A stretch of DNA of 64,000 nucleotides from Paenibacillus sp. HGH0039 (GTDB lineage Bacteria > Bacillota > Bacilli > Paenibacillales > NBRC-103111). The stretch is taken from positions 2,022,580 to 2,086,579 of the forward strand of contig NZ_KE150413.1 in assembly GCF_000411255.1 (NCBI RefSeq). The letters are read 5' to 3'. Position 1 is the first letter of the stretch. Each line of letters begins with the position of its first letter. This document shows positions 33,929 to 44,985 of the stretch, piece after piece. The position numbers and the translations under genes were made by a program. The notes under the pieces are model-generated. The model was not told the DNA's origin, did no database searches, and was given only the letters and a program-made list of their open reading frames with translations.

Positions 33929-34747
33929 TTAGTTCGCGATAAACTCTTGAACCCATTCGCCGTTATAGTAAGCGACTCCGATTTTCGTAAAGTTCGGGCT
34001 CAAAATGTTTTCACGGTGACCCTGGCTGTTCATCCACGAGTTCATCACATCCTGAGGAGTGCGCTGTCCTTTGGCGATGTTTTCACCTGCATACGTATAG
34101 GAGATGCCATAAGATTTCATCATATCAAATGGAGATCCGTACGTCGGAGAGTTGTGATCGAAATAGTTGTTTGTATACATATCCTTCGCTTTGTCCAATG
34201 CCATCGCGGCAAGCGCGCTGTCGGAAGCGAGCGGTTTTAATCCCGCTTTGGCACGTTCTTGGTTCACCAGCGTTACGACCTGATCCGCGAATTCCGATTG
34301 GGAAGCGGCCGGTTTTTCAGCCGGTTTCGGTGAAGGTGTCGCGACAGGTGCGGACGGCTTGGTTGTCGGTTTCGGCGTGCTTACGGGTGCCTGAGTTTCC
34401 GGAGCGGGCTTGCTCGGTTTTGCCGGTGGTGCAGAAGGTTTCTGGGCTTCCGGTTTCTTTTCGGGCGCGGTTGGCGCGGCCGGTGCCTCGGCAGACGGTT
34501 TTTCCCCAGCGGGAGGCGCTGCCGGTACGACGATCTGCATGCCTTTCCAAATGAAATTCGGATTTTTCAACTGCGGATTCGATGTAAGAAGAGAGGCGAG
34601 ATCAATGCCGTATTTGTTCGAAAGGGTCGCGAGTGTGTCCCCGCCGGAAACGTTGCACGGCTCGGCGGATGCGGATGCGGCGCCTGCTCCGAAAACGGAC
34701 GTAAGGGCAAAAACACCAACGAGAGTTGCTTTTTTGATAGATTTCAA
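33929..34747 (-). CDS. Secreted LysM and CAP (SCP/YkwD-like) domain protein
   Basis: 272 aa. TTG 34747 starts LKSIKKATLVGVFALTSVFG, a typical signal peptide ending ASASA. A LysM domain (SGGDTLATLSNKYGIDL) binds peptidoglycan, a Pro/Ala/Lys linker follows (about 75-150), then a CAP domain (LVNQERAKAGLKPL, MMKSYGISYTYAGENIAKGQ, SQGHRENILSPNFTKIGVAY). It resembles Bacillus YkwD and spore-coat SafA-like CAP proteins. AAGGAG lies ten bases upstream. The frame runs back to 34801, but that part lies inside the c-di-AMP riboswitch, supporting the TTG start. Confidence 0.88.
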   Translation of the reverse strand: MKSIKKATLVGVFALTSVFGAGAASASAEPCNVSGGDTLATLSNKYGIDLASLLTSNPQLKNPNFIWKGMQIVVPAAPPAGEKPSAEAPAAPTAPEKKPEAQKPSAPPAKPSKPAPETQAPVSTPKPTTKPSAPVATPSPKPAEKPAASQSEFADQVVTLVNQERAKAGLKPLASDSALAAMALDKAKDMYTNNYFDHNSPTYGSPFDMMKSYGISYTYAGENIAKGQRTPQDVMNSWMNSQGHRENILSPNFTKIGVAYYNGEWVQEFIAN

Positions 34748-34767
34748 AGTAAAATCTCTCCTTTTTT

Positions 34768-34882
34768 CGGCCTGCGAGGTTAGCTGACGGATTCGGGTCA
34801 AAGAGCAATCACCCGGCCATGAGCATCATGGCTTCACCCCAAGAATGGGTTCCCCCGTGCTTCCGGAGAAGCTTCGGCCTTG
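34768..34882 (-). promoter_or_regulatory. c-di-AMP (ydaO/yuaA-type) riboswitch
   Basis: On the minus strand the leader holds the diagnostic CCGAATCCGTCAGCTAAC block with CTCG following, and upstream the GGGGGAACCC...GGGGTGAAGCC and GCCGGGTGATTGCTCTTT segments of the ydaO class. It ends about 20 bases before the LysM-CAP start. In Firmicutes this class binds c-di-AMP and usually turns off cell wall hydrolase and osmolyte genes. The match is by eye; no covariance search was run. Confidence 0.85.
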
Positions 34883-35419
34883 TTTTTTTTGCTTTCTGTC
34901 TGAGAAGAGGAGCCTGCATGATGCGCTGCTCTGCACTCTCTCCCGGAAGAAGCCTTTTAATCCTAGCATGCGATTTGCTAGATTTCACGGGACAAAGTTT
35001 TCCAGCCGCGGCCGGATTGTTTTTCCGGAAACGGGTTTATCGTTTGAAAACAACGGGGAAACAGTGTAGTATCACCAGTAAGAGAACGCTTTTGAAGGCA
35101 TGCCAAATTGGCGTAAAATTCCGGAATTTACAGTCTTTTTTATGGGGATTTGCAAGATTGTAAATAAGTGAGATCTTTAAAAGGAACTTCCCCGGTTAAT
35201 TTTTCGGCAAAACCGTCCGGACAGATAGAATCCGGCGGATACGCGACAATTTGGGTTGATGGATAGAGGAATTATCGGGGTATTAAGTAGAAGCAAGCTT
35301 TTACATAGCGCTCAGAAACGGAAACCGGCCGCCGGTCAGGCGGAGAGCTTTACCTTTGAACGGTTTCGTTTGCAGAGCGACACTACTCGTACCGGGATGG
35401 AAAAGGAGAGGTTGAGTTT
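34883..35419. other. Divergent regulatory interval
   Basis: About 540 bases between the riboswitch and the M42 peptidase gene. It must hold the leftward promoter of the LysM-CAP gene, which I could not fix, and the plus-strand promoter candidate at 35044-35072. No convincing ORF is present. Confidence 0.5.
35044..35072 (+). promoter_or_regulatory. Possible sigma-A promoter toward the M42 peptidase
   Basis: TTGAAA and TAGTAT separated by 17 bases. The gene begins about 350 bases downstream, so the leader would be long; another promoter may exist closer. Confidence 0.35.
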
Positions 35420-36508
35420 ATGGAGCAAGTAAACAGAACGTATCTGCTGGAAGTGCTGGACATGCTTTTGCAAACGCCAAGCCCGAGCGGATACACCCAC
35501 CACATTATGGATAAAGTGAAGGCGGAGGCCGAGAAGCTGGGTTACAAGCTGGAACTGACGAATAAAGGCTGCGGCATCATTACGATTCCGGGCAAACGGA
35601 GCGATTACACGATCGGGCTCTCGGCTCATGTGGATACACTCGGGGCGATGGTGCGGTCCATCAAGGACAACGGGCGTCTGCGCCTCACGTCGGTAGGCGG
35701 TTTTATGATGGCTGCCATCGAAAACGAGTACTGCCGCGTTCATACGCGCCAGGGACTCAGCTATGAAGGCACCATTTTAACGACTAAGCCTTCGGTTCAC
35801 GTTTTTCCGGATGCGAGAGACCACAAGCGCGTCGAGGAGAACATGGAAGTTCGCCTGGACGAACTGGCTTTCAACAAGGAAGAGGTACAGAAGCTGGGAA
35901 TTCGTGTCGGGGATTTCGTGTCATTCGAGCCGCGGGTCCGCATGCTGGAGAACGGGTATGTCAAGTCCCGTCATCTCGACGATAAAGCGAGCGTGGCCGC
36001 CCTGTTCGCTCTTATGGATCTTCTGAAGAACGAGCTGATCGAACCGGCCTGCACCGTTAAAATCATTGTGACTACTTACGAGGAAGTCGGCCACGGGGCT
36101 TCCTACATCCCGGCCGACATTGATGAGCTCCTTGCCGTCGACATGGGAGCCATGGGGGACGATCTGACCTGCACCGAGCAGGACGTCTCCATTTGTGCAA
36201 AAGATTCCAGCGGCCCTTACGACTACGCGATGACCTCTCAGCTTATCCGTCTTGCGGAACATTCCGGGATCCGCCACGTGGTGGATGTGTACCCGCAGTA
36301 TGGTTCGGACGCTTCGGCGGCGCTCCGCGGAGGCAGCAACATCCGTGCGGCGCTGATCGGCCCCGGCGTTCATGCCTCCCACGGCATGGAACGCACGCAT
36401 GTGGACGCCATCGCGGGAACGGCCTCTCTGCTGCTGCAATACATTCTGCACCCGGCCGCGGCAGCGAGCGACCCCGAACAGCCGGAAAATCCGGTCAGCC
36501 CGGTTTAA
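35420..36508 (+). CDS. M42 family metallopeptidase (glutamyl aminopeptidase / YsdC-FrvX type)
   Basis: 362 aa, normal for the family. Metal ligands and catalytic residues appear in LSAHVDTLG, RHLDDKASVAAL, TTYEEVGHGAS, VDMGAMGDD and GVHASHGMERTH. Members form dodecameric tetrahedral aminopeptidases that use two metal ions, acting on peptides in the cytosol. AAAAGGAGAGG precedes the ATG. It appears to be the first gene of a unit with the ABC-F gene that follows after 107 bases. Confidence 0.92.
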   Translation: MEQVNRTYLLEVLDMLLQTPSPSGYTHHIMDKVKAEAEKLGYKLELTNKGCGIITIPGKRSDYTIGLSAHVDTLGAMVRSIKDNGRLRLTSVGGFMMAAIENEYCRVHTRQGLSYEGTILTTKPSVHVFPDARDHKRVEENMEVRLDELAFNKEEVQKLGIRVGDFVSFEPRVRMLENGYVKSRHLDDKASVAALFALMDLLKNELIEPACTVKIIVTTYEEVGHGASYIPADIDELLAVDMGAMGDDLTCTEQDVSICAKDSSGPYDYAMTSQLIRLAEHSGIRHVVDVYPQYGSDASAALRGGSNIRAALIGPGVHASHGMERTHVDAIAGTASLLLQYILHPAAAASDPEQPENPVSPV

Positions 36509-36615
36509 ATCCGAAGAAATCGATTTTACATCCGGCTGGTCTCATCCCTACGCCCGACGGCGGGCATGAGGGCAGCCGGATTCATTTGGCGCGGCGCTTA
36601 AGGACGGAGGAACTC

Positions 36616-38565
36616 ATGAGTATTATTCATGCCGAACATCTAGTAAAAACTTACGGAGAGAAAGTTCTCTTCGACGATATATCGTTTACCATCTCGGAAA
36701 AACAGCGGATCGGTCTGATCGGTGTCAACGGCACCGGCAAGTCTTCTCTGCTGAGAATTTTGGCGGGTCTGGAAACGCCGGACTCCGGATCGATCGTTCA
36801 TTCCAATCATTTCAGAGTGGAATACTTGCCTCAACAGCCGGAGTTCGATGAACGTTCAACGGTTCTGGAGCAGGTTTTCTACGGAGAAACGCCCCTTATG
36901 AAAGTGCTCCGCGACTACGAGCAGGCACTCGCGGCCCTTGATAGCAGCCCCGAGGACGAGGCTGCCCAGCAGAAGCTGATGCGGGTGCAGGCGAGAATGG
37001 ACGAGCTGGACGCCTGGGAGGCCGGCACAACGGCCAAGACAGTCCTGACGAAGCTCGGCATCACGGAATTCGGCAAGCCCGTCGGCGAGTTGTCCGGCGG
37101 CCAGCGGAAGCGTGTCGCGATGGCCCGTGTACTGATCCAGCCCGCCGACCTGCTTATTCTCGACGAGCCTACCAACCACATCGACAACGAGACGGTGGAC
37201 TGGCTGGAGCAGTTTTTGAGCAAATGGAAAGGCGCTCTGCTGCTCGTCACGCACGACCGCTATTTCCTTGAGCGCGTGACCAGCCGCATCCTGGAGCTCG
37301 ACCGCGGCAGCATATACAGCTATGAAGGCAATTACACGACGTTTCTGGAGAAAAAGGCCGAGCGCATGGAGCGTGAAGCCTCCAGCGAAGACAAGCGGCG
37401 CAACCTGCTCCGCAGAGAGCTTGCCTGGCTGCACCGCGGCGCGAAAGCCCGCACGACGAAGCAGAAAGCCCGCGTCGAACGGGCGGAGGAGCTGCGCGAC
37501 CGCAAGGTCGACGGGCCTGCGGCAAAGCTCGATATGGCTCTGGCAGGCAGCCGCCTCGGCCGCAAAGTCATCGAGCTCAAGCAGGTGAGCAAAGGCTACG
37601 AGGGCCGTGAGCTCATCCATGATTTCAGCTATATTGTGCTGCCGGACGACCGGATCGGCATTATCGGCCGTAACGGAAGCGGCAAATCGACGCTGCTGAA
37701 TATGCTTGCCGGACGCCTCGGCCCGGACAGCGGCGAAATCGAGCGGGGGAGCACCGTCAAGCTTGCCTACTACACACAAGAAAGTGTGGAGATGGATGAC
37801 AAGCAGCGTGTCATCGAGTATGTCCGGGAGGCGGCCGAGGTCATCCGAACGAAGGACGGAGAGAGCATCACGGCGGCGCAGATGCTGGAAAGATTCCTGT
37901 TCCCGCCGAATCTCCAGTGGACGCCGATCGGGAAACTTTCCGGGGGCGAGAAACGCCGGCTCTATCTGCTGCGTACACTGATGGGAGAGCCGAATGTCCT
38001 GCTGCTCGACGAGCCGACGAACGATCTGGATATTCAGACCTTGTCCATTCTGGAAGATTATCTGGAGCAGTTTCCGGGGGCCGTCATCACGGTATCCCAT
38101 GACCGTTATTTCTTGGACCGGACCGCCGACCATCTGTTCTCGTTTACGGGCGAGGGAGAGATCGAACCGTATATCGGAACGTATTCCGAATACCTGGAGC
38201 TCAAACAGCAGCGTGAAGCTTCCGAGCTTAAGCCCGACGCCAAAGAAAAAGCCCGGACCCAGGCCTCCGCATCATCGGCTCCATCCACGGGTACAACCGG
38301 AGCGGTCTCCGGCGGGGAACGCGCCAAGAAGAAAAAACTCTCCTTCAATGAGCAGAAGGAATGGGATACGATCGAAGACCGCATCGCGGCGCTCGAAGAG
38401 AAGCTGGAGCGGATCAAGAGCGATATTGCGAAGGCCGGAAGCGACTACGGCCGGGTACAGGAGCTGTACGCCGAGGAGATCGCCGCCGGTGAAGAGCTGG
38501 AGCAGGCGATGGAACGCTGGACCATCCTCTCGGAGCTCGTGGAGGAAATCGAACGCGGCAAGTAA
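36616..38565 (+). CDS. yfmR: ABC-F family ATPase, YfmR/Uup-like
   Basis: 649 aa with two ABC domains. Both Walker A motifs are intact (GLIGVNGTGKSSLL and GIIGRNGSGKSTLL), with signatures LSGGQRKRV and LSGGEKRRL and the ABC-F linker between them. The C-terminal ~90 residues form a charged coiled coil as in Uup/YfmR. ABC-F proteins bind the ribosomal E site; YfmR helps translation through difficult sequences. ATG 36616 has GGACGGAGG upstream. The open frame extends to 36193, but that overlaps the M42 gene and is not coding there. Confidence 0.85.
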   Translation: MSIIHAEHLVKTYGEKVLFDDISFTISEKQRIGLIGVNGTGKSSLLRILAGLETPDSGSIVHSNHFRVEYLPQQPEFDERSTVLEQVFYGETPLMKVLRDYEQALAALDSSPEDEAAQQKLMRVQARMDELDAWEAGTTAKTVLTKLGITEFGKPVGELSGGQRKRVAMARVLIQPADLLILDEPTNHIDNETVDWLEQFLSKWKGALLLVTHDRYFLERVTSRILELDRGSIYSYEGNYTTFLEKKAERMEREASSEDKRRNLLRRELAWLHRGAKARTTKQKARVERAEELRDRKVDGPAAKLDMALAGSRLGRKVIELKQVSKGYEGRELIHDFSYIVLPDDRIGIIGRNGSGKSTLLNMLAGRLGPDSGEIERGSTVKLAYYTQESVEMDDKQRVIEYVREAAEVIRTKDGESITAAQMLERFLFPPNLQWTPIGKLSGGEKRRLYLLRTLMGEPNVLLLDEPTNDLDIQTLSILEDYLEQFPGAVITVSHDRYFLDRTADHLFSFTGEGEIEPYIGTYSEYLELKQQREASELKPDAKEKARTQASASSAPSTGTTGAVSGGERAKKKKLSFNEQKEWDTIEDRIAALEEKLERIKSDIAKAGSDYGRVQELYAEEIAAGEELEQAMERWTILSELVEEIERGK

Positions 38566-40287
<1,722 letters not shown>

Positions 40288-40322
40288 AGCAGTAGAGGCT
40301 TGCGAACGGGATACACAGAAGA

Positions 40323-40354
40323 GGCGCTTGGATGTTCATCATCCGGGCGCCTTT
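40323..40354 (+). terminator. Possible terminator after ykpA
   Basis: GGCGC-tt-GGATG / CATCC-gg-GCGCC stem with a TTCAT loop, followed by only three T residues. Confidence 0.4.
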
Positions 40355-40451
40355 GCTGCGCTCCGGAGATGCGGGAACAGAAGGATATTCCGCTTGCCGC
40401 TGCCGCACTGCCGTTACGCAATGAACACTGATCGAAAAGGAGCTGCCCGGT

Positions 40452-40985
40452 ATGTTTGATCCGACGGTTTACGAGAACTTAAAAGTCGTTTTGGAAGGCG
40501 CTGTCTACGATTTGGATCTGTCCGGAGAAATTCTGGTTACGAACCGGTCGGACGTCATGGATTTATCCAGCTTGGGCCGCCATTACCGGATCCGTTTTGT
40601 CCTCCGCGGCGGCGAAGAGAACATGGCTTCTCCGTGGGCGGAGCTTCATCTGGCGGCTGAACTGGAAGATTTGGCGGCGGAGCTGCTAAGCCGCAAAGGA
40701 GCCGAGCCGGGTTGTGCGCTTACGGTGAGATTCGGATTCCTTGTCGGCGATCCCTCGCGGGACTGTCCCGCGGTCGGATCGTCCCTGGAATCCATCTGGA
40801 GCGGAAGGCCGCTCATCACCCAGACGCTTTCTTATGTGTTCGGCTCCGAAAACGAAGGCTGGCACAATGAGGTTTTGCTTGAATTCGGCCGTAAGGTCAA
40901 CGAAAGCCATCTCGACGACTTCGAAGGGCTGCTTGAACATACGTTATTGTCGCTGTCCGAGCTCAGGGACAAACATGCTTCCTGA
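40452..40985 (+). CDS. Hypothetical protein
   Basis: 177 aa, soluble, acidic. It begins MFDPTVYENLKVVLEGAVYD. It has a mixed alpha/beta look, no signal peptide, no obvious catalytic motif and no Cys pairs. I do not recognise a named family, though the length and ribosome binding site (AAAAGGAG eleven bases upstream) support a real gene. It sits after ykpA and before the thioredoxin-like gene. Confidence 0.75.
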   Translation: MFDPTVYENLKVVLEGAVYDLDLSGEILVTNRSDVMDLSSLGRHYRIRFVLRGGEENMASPWAELHLAAELEDLAAELLSRKGAEPGCALTVRFGFLVGDPSRDCPAVGSSLESIWSGRPLITQTLSYVFGSENEGWHNEVLLEFGRKVNESHLDDFEGLLEHTLLSLSELRDKHAS

Positions 40986-41100
40986 AACGGGTCGGGACCC
41001 CTCTTTTTGCGACCGGCTTCTGCCTGTTAGGGAACCTTAGTCTTACATACTCCCGAGCTTTGCAGCCGGAACAAGGCTTTTTTATGGAAAGGAGATTGGT

Positions 41101-41463
41101 ATGCAGGAATGGAACGATGACCAAATCAAGCAGGCCCTCATAGAAAAACAGTCGTTCGCCGTATTTTTTCATACCCCTTTTTGCGGAACTTGCAAAGTCG
41201 CCGGCCGAATGCTGGACGTGGCTCTGACGATCGAGCCGGAACTGCCCCTTAAAGCCTGCAACGCGAATTACGCGGGGGCGTCCGTGCAAAAGTGGAAAAT
41301 ATCGTCCATCCCCTGTATAGTGGTGGTAGAGAAGGGAATTGCCGCACGATTCATTTACGCCGTGAAATCGGTCGACTATTTGCTGGCCGAGCTTCGTCAT
41401 TTGACGGGTATGCAGCATTTGAGGATCGTCGCATCGTCGGATTTTCCGGAAAATACTCCGTAA
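41101..41463 (+). CDS. Thioredoxin-family protein
   Basis: 120 aa single thioredoxin fold. The active site FCGTCK replaces the usual CGPC with CGTC, and the cis-proline appears in SSIPCI. No signal peptide, so it acts in the cytosol. The CGTC centre suggests a redox potential different from thioredoxin itself. AAAGGAGATTGGT precedes the ATG. It lies 19 bases before kapB. Confidence 0.9.
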   Translation: MQEWNDDQIKQALIEKQSFAVFFHTPFCGTCKVAGRMLDVALTIEPELPLKACNANYAGASVQKWKISSIPCIVVVEKGIAARFIYAVKSVDYLLAELRHLTGMQHLRIVASSDFPENTP

Positions 41464-41482
41464 CAGAGAGGAGCATCCACTT

Positions 41483-41881
41483 ATGAACTATAGAAACGAA
41501 AGCACTGCTTCCGTCGGTGATCTGGTCATAGCATCTTACAAAACAGGGGAGTATATAGGCCGCATCGTGGAACCGCCGTCCAATATAAAAGCAGCCGTTC
41601 AGGTTCTTGCGGTCGTTAAGCATCCTTCGCAAGGGGATCTTCATAATCCGCAGCAGGGGGATGTCCCGTTCTTTCACCAGCGCCGCGCGCTGGCCTATCA
41701 GGAAATTGCGTTGATGCCGCTGTCGAGCATCCATGCCTACCACGGGAATGTCCCGGATTACACCCTTTCGCTCCAGCAGGCCCTCGAACGCGAGCTGAAC
41801 ATGCTGCATCAGACGGAGGAGTGGGCAAGGCGATCCATTGCGGAGCTGGAAGAGCTGCATCGCGAATATTTTCCTCAGTAA
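41483..41881 (+). CDS. kapB: Kinase-associated protein B (KapB)
   Basis: 132 aa. It contains GDLVIASYKTGEYIGRIVE and KHPSQGDLHNPQQGDVPFFH then QRRALAYQE, matching KapB of Bacillus (about 128 aa). In Bacillus KapB supports KinB signalling into the sporulation phosphorelay. Despite the historical name lipoprotein, I see no lipobox here. AGAGAGGAG lies upstream and the gene follows the thioredoxin-like gene by 19 bases. Confidence 0.85.
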   Translation: MNYRNESTASVGDLVIASYKTGEYIGRIVEPPSNIKAAVQVLAVVKHPSQGDLHNPQQGDVPFFHQRRALAYQEIALMPLSSIHAYHGNVPDYTLSLQQALERELNMLHQTEEWARRSIAELEELHREYFPQ

Positions 41882-41950
41882 TACGGCCGGCTGTACAAGT
41901 TTTAGAGCCAGGGATAAACAGATAACATGCGTAAATAAATCCGTTAAAAA

Positions 41951-41995
41951 GAAAAAAATCCTGCATTCACGAATCGTGAATGCAGGATTTTTTCT
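41951..41995. terminator. Bidirectional terminator after kapB
   Basis: Perfect repeat AAAAAAATCCTGCATTCACG / TGAATGCAGGATTTTTT around a four-base loop, with A and T flanks on both sides. It serves both kapB and the convergent leftward gene. Confidence 0.9.
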
Positions 41996-42087
41996 GCTTT
42001 TATACGCCTACCTGTATGTTTCGTATTCAGGGAGAAGCTCGTAACAGGCTATTGCTTCATTTATTGGGGCGGGTATTCACGCGAAGA

Positions 42088-43614
42088 CTAATGCTTGGGC
42101 ACATCCACGACAACATCCCCTCTGATTACGTTAGGCGTTTGCGTCTTGTTATAGAACCAAAAGCCAGGCGTGTCTTTAATACCGCGCAAATTCAGCCGGA
42201 ATTCTTTTTTGGGCAGGCGGCCCGACCGGATCAGCAGATTGCTGCCGTCAACCGAGATTTCCCCGGGATTAAGGGTGAAGCTTTCCGCGCCTGCCGAAAC
42301 CGTCACGTTTCCTTCGGCTTTCGCCGAGCCTTCGTCGATTCTTTTCTGAAAAGGGATCTTTACTTCCGTGCGTGAAAGCCGCTGCGCTTTGCCGGGGACG
42401 GGGGCTTCCTTGTACATATATCCGCCCAGATGGTATTCGTACGCGGTCCAGGTGGAATAGCCGAGTGCACGGACGGAATCGGAAAAAGCGCTCACCCACC
42501 CGCCGTCCTTAACCATCAAGAGGGCCGAGCCGATATCCGCCTGAACCCCGAGCGGAAGATCCGGATACTCCGCTTTGATTTTATCCGCAAAAACCTTGTA
42601 ATGCTTCACGTAATCGGGAGGAAGACTCTCCTGCGGTTTGAGCCAGTCGGGCCAGTGGGTTTGCAGGAAATGGATGTCCGGTTTAACCCGGCCGACCATG
42701 GCCGCGGCATCGAGGCCCTGCCATTCCCTCAGCTTGTCAAAGGAACCGGGACCCGCGTCTATAGCCAAAGACCAGGTCGCCACCAGAATGCCCGGACGGG
42801 CTTCCCGCACTCCGCCTTTCCCGTTCATCAGTTCGTTCAGGAAATCGTTCACGGCTTCAACCCGGAAATCGACCCACTTCACGTAGGCCGCCGTGTCGGT
42901 TAAATAATAGCGGGGCGAAGAGGCGTTGGTAAAATCGGGCATCTCCAGGCCCGTTTTGTCGCGGAACGCTTTCTGCGCGAGCGGCCCGACATCCCCGTAC
43001 ACGCCGCGGTTGATTCCGTCCCATTCGGGAAAGTAGGGTTCGGCGACCTCAATCCCGTCGAAGGGATAATCGCGTACGAGCTTAGCCAGCGCCTGCTTTT
43101 TCCACTGGACATAGGCCGGGCTGTGGGGAGAGAACCGGTAATACCCGTCGTTCAGAGGCTTAAGCAGCTCCATCTGCCACGAAGGCCAATCCGCCGGAAA
43201 ACGTGCCGTAGAATAGCTCCCGTTACCGAGGACGAGCGCCCATACCCCGATGCCTTTTGCCTGGAGGGCTTCGATAAAGGTGCGATTCACATCATTTTCG
43301 TTGACGACAAAATAATGGACCGTTTTGTACCCGTGCTGAAGAAGTTCGTCGGCTATGCTTTCGGGTGTCCGGTTCTGATAATAGGGAAAAGAGGGATCAA
43401 CCTGGATGGAAGGGCCTTTCAGGGCGGCTTCTTTGCGTTTTGTCTCCGCTGCTTTGGAGTGAGGGGACGGGGCTGTCAAATCTTCCTGCGCGAGTGCGGG
43501 CACGGCCGACAAAAGGTGAGTGAGGAGTGTCACCAGGATCATCAGCGTCAGGGTTTGAACTAACCTTTCCTTGCTCCGCCAGGGACCTGGGCCGTGCTTT
43601 TTCCAACTGTTCAT
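42088..43614 (-). CDS. Secreted TIM-barrel / glycoside hydrolase-like protein
   Basis: 508 aa. A long basic signal region (ERLVQTLTLMILVTLLTHLL) ends in SAVPALAQE. The central ~320 residues show a barrel-like pattern of a hydrophobic strand followed by an acidic turn, including TVHYFVVNENDVN, YPFDGIEVAEPYFPEWDG and ILVATWSLAIDAGP, reminiscent of glycoside hydrolase-like (GHL) families. The C-terminal ~90 residues look like a small beta-sandwich. No family is assigned. AAGGAGG lies about 11 bases before the ATG. It is monocistronic and ends at the bidirectional terminator. Confidence 0.75.
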   Translation of the reverse strand: MNSWKKHGPGPWRSKERLVQTLTLMILVTLLTHLLSAVPALAQEDLTAPSPHSKAAETKRKEAALKGPSIQVDPSFPYYQNRTPESIADELLQHGYKTVHYFVVNENDVNRTFIEALQAKGIGVWALVLGNGSYSTARFPADWPSWQMELLKPLNDGYYRFSPHSPAYVQWKKQALAKLVRDYPFDGIEVAEPYFPEWDGINRGVYGDVGPLAQKAFRDKTGLEMPDFTNASSPRYYLTDTAAYVKWVDFRVEAVNDFLNELMNGKGGVREARPGILVATWSLAIDAGPGSFDKLREWQGLDAAAMVGRVKPDIHFLQTHWPDWLKPQESLPPDYVKHYKVFADKIKAEYPDLPLGVQADIGSALLMVKDGGWVSAFSDSVRALGYSTWTAYEYHLGGYMYKEAPVPGKAQRLSRTEVKIPFQKRIDEGSAKAEGNVTVSAGAESFTLNPGEISVDGSNLLIRSGRLPKKEFRLNLRGIKDTPGFWFYNKTQTPNVIRGDVVVDVPKH

Positions 43615-43882
43615 GTCGTCATTCCTCCTTGCTTTCCGTTAGGATGGGCATTTCGGGGACGGGCTTATGAGTCGTATGGAAGTTAAAATATTTCACTTTT
43701 TTAGTATATCACGGAAAAAATGTTCTTTATATGTCCGCGCATAAAAAAGACAGCGTTTTATTCTTTCGAAAACCGCTCGGAGAAATCCTTTTGAAAATAT
43801 GGCCGGAAGGCTGATGCAGTCCTCCATTTGTGTTAAAATAAAGCCGAACTTACTTTATCGTGATATCGGAGGGTTTTGCACA

Positions 43883-44965
43883 ATGGCACTCAATGATGAG
43901 ATCAGAATCGGCGTCATCGGCGCGGGCAATATCGGTAACGTGCACATACTAGGGCTGCTTGAAACCCCGGGCGTTACGGTAGCGGCGGTTGCCGACGTGT
44001 TTCTTCCGCTTGCCGAAGCGCGGGCCAAAGAACATCAGATCTCTAAAGTTTACGGAAATGGTGAAGATTTGATCCATGATCCCGACATAGATGCAGTGGT
44101 TATCGCCGTATCGAACGAATGGCACGCCCCCCTTGCGGTAAAAGCGCTTCAGGCCGGCAAGCACGTCCTGCTGGAGAAGCCGATGGCCATCGATGTTAAG
44201 GCCGCGAAGGAAATCGTCCTGGCCGAACGTGAAAGCGGCAAGGTCCTGATGATTTCGCACCAGCGCCGCTGGGAACCGCTCAATATGCAGGTGAAGGAGC
44301 TCGTACAGCGCGGCAAGCTGGGCAACATCTACCATGCCAAAACCGGCTGGCTGCGCCGCAAAGGAATTCCGGGCTGGGGCACCTGGTTCACCCAGATGTC
44401 CAAATCGGGCGGCGGCCCGCTGATCGATATCGGCGTCCATATGCTGGATTTGTCTCTCTCGTTGATGGGAAATCCCCGTCCGGTTTCCGTCTTCGGCGCT
44501 ACTTATTCGGAATTCGGTCCCAAACGCCGCGGAATCGGCAGCTGGGGCAAACCGAACTGGAGCGGCAGCTATGACGTGGAAGACTTGGCGACAGCCCTGA
44601 TCAAGATGGACAACGGGAGCACGCTGACGCTCGACGTGAGCTGGGCGGCACTGACCGAAACCGACAATCAGCCGTATATTCATCTTCTCGGCACGGAAGG
44701 CGGGGCCACCTTGAGAGGAAGCTCCTACGGTAAACTGTTTGCGGAAATGTTCGATAAAGAAATCGACGTGGAGCTTGAGCTGCCCGAGCAGCAGACCGAT
44801 CCGCGCCTCCTGATGAACATGCATTTTCTGGAATGCATCCGGACCGGAAGCGAACCGATGACATCCGTCATGTCGGGTTATACGAACAACTTGATTCTCA
44901 ATGCAATCTACGAATCGTCCCGTACCGGCAAAGAGGTTGAACTGGACTGGGATTTATCTAACTAA
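43883..44965 (+). CDS. Gfo/Idh/MocA family oxidoreductase
   Basis: 360 aa. The N-terminal Rossmann domain begins IRIGVIGAGNIGNVH and contains the family's GKHVLLEKPMAI (EKP motif). The C-terminal part has GGGPLIDIGVHMLDLSL (the conserved DxGxH/xxD segment). These are NAD(P)-dependent sugar or inositol dehydrogenases; the substrate is not clear. ATG 43883 follows GGAGGG; the frame is open to 43799 without a better site. It starts a small rightward unit with the TRIC-like gene. Confidence 0.9.
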   Translation: MALNDEIRIGVIGAGNIGNVHILGLLETPGVTVAAVADVFLPLAEARAKEHQISKVYGNGEDLIHDPDIDAVVIAVSNEWHAPLAVKALQAGKHVLLEKPMAIDVKAAKEIVLAERESGKVLMISHQRRWEPLNMQVKELVQRGKLGNIYHAKTGWLRRKGIPGWGTWFTQMSKSGGGPLIDIGVHMLDLSLSLMGNPRPVSVFGATYSEFGPKRRGIGSWGKPNWSGSYDVEDLATALIKMDNGSTLTLDVSWAALTETDNQPYIHLLGTEGGATLRGSSYGKLFAEMFDKEIDVELELPEQQTDPRLLMNMHFLECIRTGSEPMTSVMSGYTNNLILNAIYESSRTGKEVELDWDLSN

Positions 44966-44985
44966 CCCGGGGGAGCTGCAGAAAA

